Source of the DNA: Advenella mandrilli
Lineage (GTDB): Bacteria > Pseudomonadota > Gammaproteobacteria > Burkholderiales > Burkholderiaceae_B
Length of the DNA stretch: 64,000 nt
NCBI RefSeq assembly: GCF_016595155.1
Contig: NZ_JAENGP010000002.1
Location: 124,001-188,000 of the forward strand
Reading direction: 5' to 3'
In this document: piece after piece, positions 61,850 through 64,000 of the stretch
Layout of the letters: the number at the start of each line of letters is the position of its first letter
How positions within the stretch are numbered: the stretch's first letter is position 1
Translations under genes and position numbers: made by a program
Notes under the pieces: generated by a model
What the model saw: only the letters and a program-made list of their open reading frames with translations
The model's database searches: none
Told to the model about the DNA's origin: nothing

Positions 61850-63220
61850 TCAATTCTCCTGTATAAAATGAAAATGAGTTGAGATCAATGACCGTGGCAC
61901 CAGATAAGATACGGTCCTGACACTGCTTTTCACACTGGTGCGTACCCCACCTCCCCCAGCAGGACCGCAGCAATACAGGGCATTAACTTCATTCATCAAG
62001 CGTTCCACATTTTTTTTATCTGCGCCGTTAACCGCCATGCGTACCCGTACATCAGTCAATTGGTTTAACGGCATGGAAGCAAGCAAATCCGCTTTATTGG
62101 AATCAAGCACACTTACGGCTCCAATCAAATCAAGCCGATAGTCAAACCTAGCATCAAGTTTATCGGCCCGTTCTTTTAGTACGTTTGCAGCCAGTTTTGC
62201 CCTGTTACCCGCATTCTGGCCAGCATAAGAGATTTCGCCTTCACCAAACCAGCTACCCATAAAGGACACGGTAGCTTTCAGGGTATCAGGTCGTGGTTTT
62301 CCTTTGGCCCCGGTGAGCTCAACCTGATTGTGGCCTGTTTCTGTTAACGCTACCTGAGTAATATCCAGGATGACATCAGGTGTATAGTAATTGGCAGGAT
62401 CGTGAATTTCATAGAGCAGCTGTTCCTTGACGGTCTGTATGCTTACCAGGCCACCGGTATTATCTGCCTTGCTGATAATAACCCGTCCGTCTTCAAAAAT
62501 TTCGGCAATTGGAAAACCGACATTGGCCAGATCGGGTACGTCTTTATAACCCGGGTCGGCAAAATAACCCCCGGTTACCTGCGAACCACATTCAAGTAAA
62601 TGCCCTGCCATGGTAGCAGCGGCAATCTTGTCCCAATCCTGCCAACCCCAGTCGAAATGCTCAACTACTGGTCCAACGGTTAAAGCAGGATCAGCCACCC
62701 TGCCGGTCACTACTATTTGAGCGCCCTGTGTCAGGGCCTGGGCAATGGATTCAGCACCGATATAAACATTTGCGGCAATCGGATCATCGGCAGATATGGA
62801 AAGCTCAAGATCTCCTTCCCATATTTGTAATTCGGACAGATTTATTTTATTGAGAATATCATCACCTTCAATGACAGCAATTTTCAGGTGATGAATATCT
62901 TGTTCTTTTGCCAATTTCTGGATGAGGCGGGCAGCGCCTGATGGGTTTGCAGCACCAAAATTGCTGACAATCGGAATATGATGCGCTACACAGTCTTTTA
63001 AAATCGGAGTGAGAATATCTTCCAGCAGGGGTTCATAACCCAGTTGGGCATTCTGGTTCTTTGCCAATTGTCCCAATGCAAGCGTTCTTTCAGCCAGCAT
63101 TTCAAAAATAAGCACGCTTTTTTTCTGTCGTGATATTAATGTTTTAACAATAGCCTGTGCTGCATCTACCCGATCACCAGAAAAACCGGCACCACAGCCT
63201 ATCAAAATACTTTCTGCCAT
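61850..63220 (-). CDS. AtuA family protein (DUF1446)
   Basis: A 456-residue protein of the acyclic terpene utilisation AtuA family. The start at 63220 has AGGAGA seven bases upstream; 63238 is less likely. GCGAGFSGDRVDAAQAIV near the N-terminus, then IPIVSNFGAANPSGAARLI, GRVADPALTVGPVVEHFDW and VTGGYFADPGYKDVPDLANVGFPIAEI are family patterns. CGPAGGGGVRTSV lies near the C-terminus. First gene of the operon AtuA, small partner, Bug and LysR. The enzyme activity is not defined for the family. Confidence 0.88.
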   Translation of the reverse strand: MAESILIGCGAGFSGDRVDAAQAIVKTLISRQKKSVLIFEMLAERTLALGQLAKNQNAQLGYEPLLEDILTPILKDCVAHHIPIVSNFGAANPSGAARLIQKLAKEQDIHHLKIAVIEGDDILNKINLSELQIWEGDLELSISADDPIAANVYIGAESIAQALTQGAQIVVTGRVADPALTVGPVVEHFDWGWQDWDKIAAATMAGHLLECGSQVTGGYFADPGYKDVPDLANVGFPIAEIFEDGRVIISKADNTGGLVSIQTVKEQLLYEIHDPANYYTPDVILDITQVALTETGHNQVELTGAKGKPRPDTLKATVSFMGSWFGEGEISYAGQNAGNRAKLAANVLKERADKLDARFDYRLDLIGAVSVLDSNKADLLASMPLNQLTDVRVRMAVNGADKKNVERLMNEVNALYCCGPAGGGGVRTSVKSSVRTVSYLVPRSLISTHFHFIQEN

Positions 63221-63508
63221 TTTGTCTCCTGTATACATTGTTATTAAATTTATATGATCTATTCTATTGTTAATTGATTAAGAATATAAATTAATTATTT
63301 ATATCAAATAATAAATAAATTATATAAATCAAGATATATAGGTAGGGATCAATTGATGATGAGTAGCTTGTGAAGCAATAAGTTTTACAACAATCTGATA
63401 AGTAGTGACTCATTAAAAAAACCCCTCAAGCGGAAAGGGAAATTCCGCTTGAGGGGGTTATAGGCTGGCAAACGGTTTGGTTTGCCTTAAGCCTGGTTCA
63501 GCAGGTGC
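63221..63508. promoter_or_regulatory. AT-rich promoter region upstream of the AtuA operon
   Basis: About 290 bp without a gene. The first 150 bp are very AT-rich and hold the AtuA operon promoter; the last 100 bp hold the katA terminator. No operator was assigned. Confidence 0.45.
63421..63457 (-). terminator. Rho-independent terminator of katA
   Basis: cccctcaagcggaa (63422-63435) and its exact inverse (63443-63456), 7-nt loop. On the minus strand the stem is followed by seven Ts, so it terminates the catalase gene. Confidence 0.85.
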
Positions 63509-64000
63509 TTACAGAAAACCACGCTGGCCTTTGGCCGGGTCGGTTTCACGGGCAGCCTGGGCATCGGCAACCGTCATGCCCAGTGCTTTGGCCACGCCTT
63601 CACCATAAGCCGGGTCACAGGCATAGCAGTTACGGATATGACGGTACTTAATGAAATCAAGTGCGTCACCCATGGCACCCGCCGTGTTGTTGAACAGGGC
63701 CTGTTTCTGTTCGTCACTCATTAAATTGAACAGCGCACGGGGCTGGCTGAAGTAATCTGCGTCATCCTGGCGGTAATCCCAAAAATCGGCATCACCGGTA
63801 ATTTTCAATGGTGGTTCTTTGTACTCGGGCTGAGCCTGCCATTGATGGAAGCTGTTTGGTTCGTAGTGTGGCAAACCACCGTAGTTACCATCAACACGGC
63901 CAATCCCGTCACGGTGGTTGGAATATACCGGGCAACGTGCCTGGTTTACCGGAATTTGCTGATAGTTGGTTCCCAAACGGTAACGCTGGGCATCGGCATA
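63509..64000 (-). CDS. katA: Catalase, C-terminal part (5' end outside window)
   Basis: The last 164 residues or so of a monofunctional heme catalase; the frame continues to the window edge. [19 protein letters not shown] is the proximal heme region: the tyrosine ligand motif RxxxYxxxxxYR lies just beyond or at the edge. [27 protein letters not shown], then a C-terminal helical region ending KGQRGFL. It disproportionates hydrogen peroxide. A terminator lies downstream. Confidence 0.9.
   Translation of the reverse strand, partial: YADAQRYRLGTNYQQIPVNQARCPVYSNHRDGIGRVDGNYGGLPHYEPNSFHQWQAQPEYKEPPLKITGDADFWDYRQDDADYFSQPRALFNLMSDEQKQALFNNTAGAMGDALDFIKYRHIRNCYACDPAYGEGVAKALGMTVADAQAARETDPAKGQRGFL

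Noticed and set aside
1-64000. tRNA, rRNA or CRISPR arrays
   Set aside because: No cloverleaf-like CCA-ended segment, rRNA-like block or regularly spaced repeat was seen by eye on either strand. A tRNAscan-SE and CRISPR search would settle it.

Overview
The window looks like a chromosomal segment of a betaproteobacterium, most likely Alcaligenaceae (Burkholderiales) of moderate GC. The evidence is two orphan Bug-type tripartite-tricarboxylate receptors, many Liv-type and Opp-type ABC systems, a transhydrogenase pair, an FpR-type ferredoxin reductase, and a BigR/SqrR sulfide module. No rRNA, tRNA, CRISPR array or intact insertion sequence was found. The window starts inside an MFS gene and ends inside a catalase gene.

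Layout. 1-2190: end of a plus-strand operon (MFS, DUF3833 lipoprotein, SDR, NTF2-like). 2207-6880: minus-strand branched-chain-amino-acid-type ABC operon with a fused LivH-LivM permease. 7103-17663: fpr, a UvrD-like helicase, malate synthase G, a PepSY-like membrane protein with a phosphodiester glycosidase, a pseudouridine synthase and pntAB. 17966-25273: an MdfA-type exporter, a complete oligopeptide ABC set in the order F-B-C-D-A, and a GNAT. 25436-27032: small envelope, copper-chaperone and phosphoesterase genes. 27605-30960: glycine betaine/proline ABC operon. 31101-35442: a YadGH-type ABC exporter, a methyltransferase, nnrD and ddh. 35568-41042: CoA transferase, PrpD-like protein, enoyl-CoA hydratase, GntR regulator and Bug receptor, forming an organic-acid catabolic module with paired operators between the divergent genes.

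41043-41673 is an unusual AT-rich intergenic region. It has three perfect DnaA boxes, a fourth near match, and two back-to-back strong terminators. G/C strand asymmetry in sampled plus-strand genes changes sign around it. This makes it a candidate replication origin, although dnaA is not next to it.

41674-45716 is a sulfide-detoxification regulon: Tat-exported sulfide:quinone oxidoreductase, a small membrane protein, an ArsR-type persulfide sensor and a Blh-type persulfide dioxygenase. Two near-identical 19-bp operator copies overlap or abut the promoters. 45866-48675 holds a LysR regulator, cytochrome b561 and two YceI proteins; a shared 14-bp motif ties them to the SDR gene at 43549. 48810-53382: GST, OmpW, a UshA-like nucleotidase and map. 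53441-59558: a truncated hemoglobin-DUF1971 fusion, a Dnr/FNR-like regulator with a plausible box in front of the globin, then a TonB receptor plus ABC importer operon of unknown substrate. 59602-63220: an AtuA-type acyl-CoA module, split into two proteins, with a Bug receptor and a LysR regulator. 63509-64000: the 3' part of katA.
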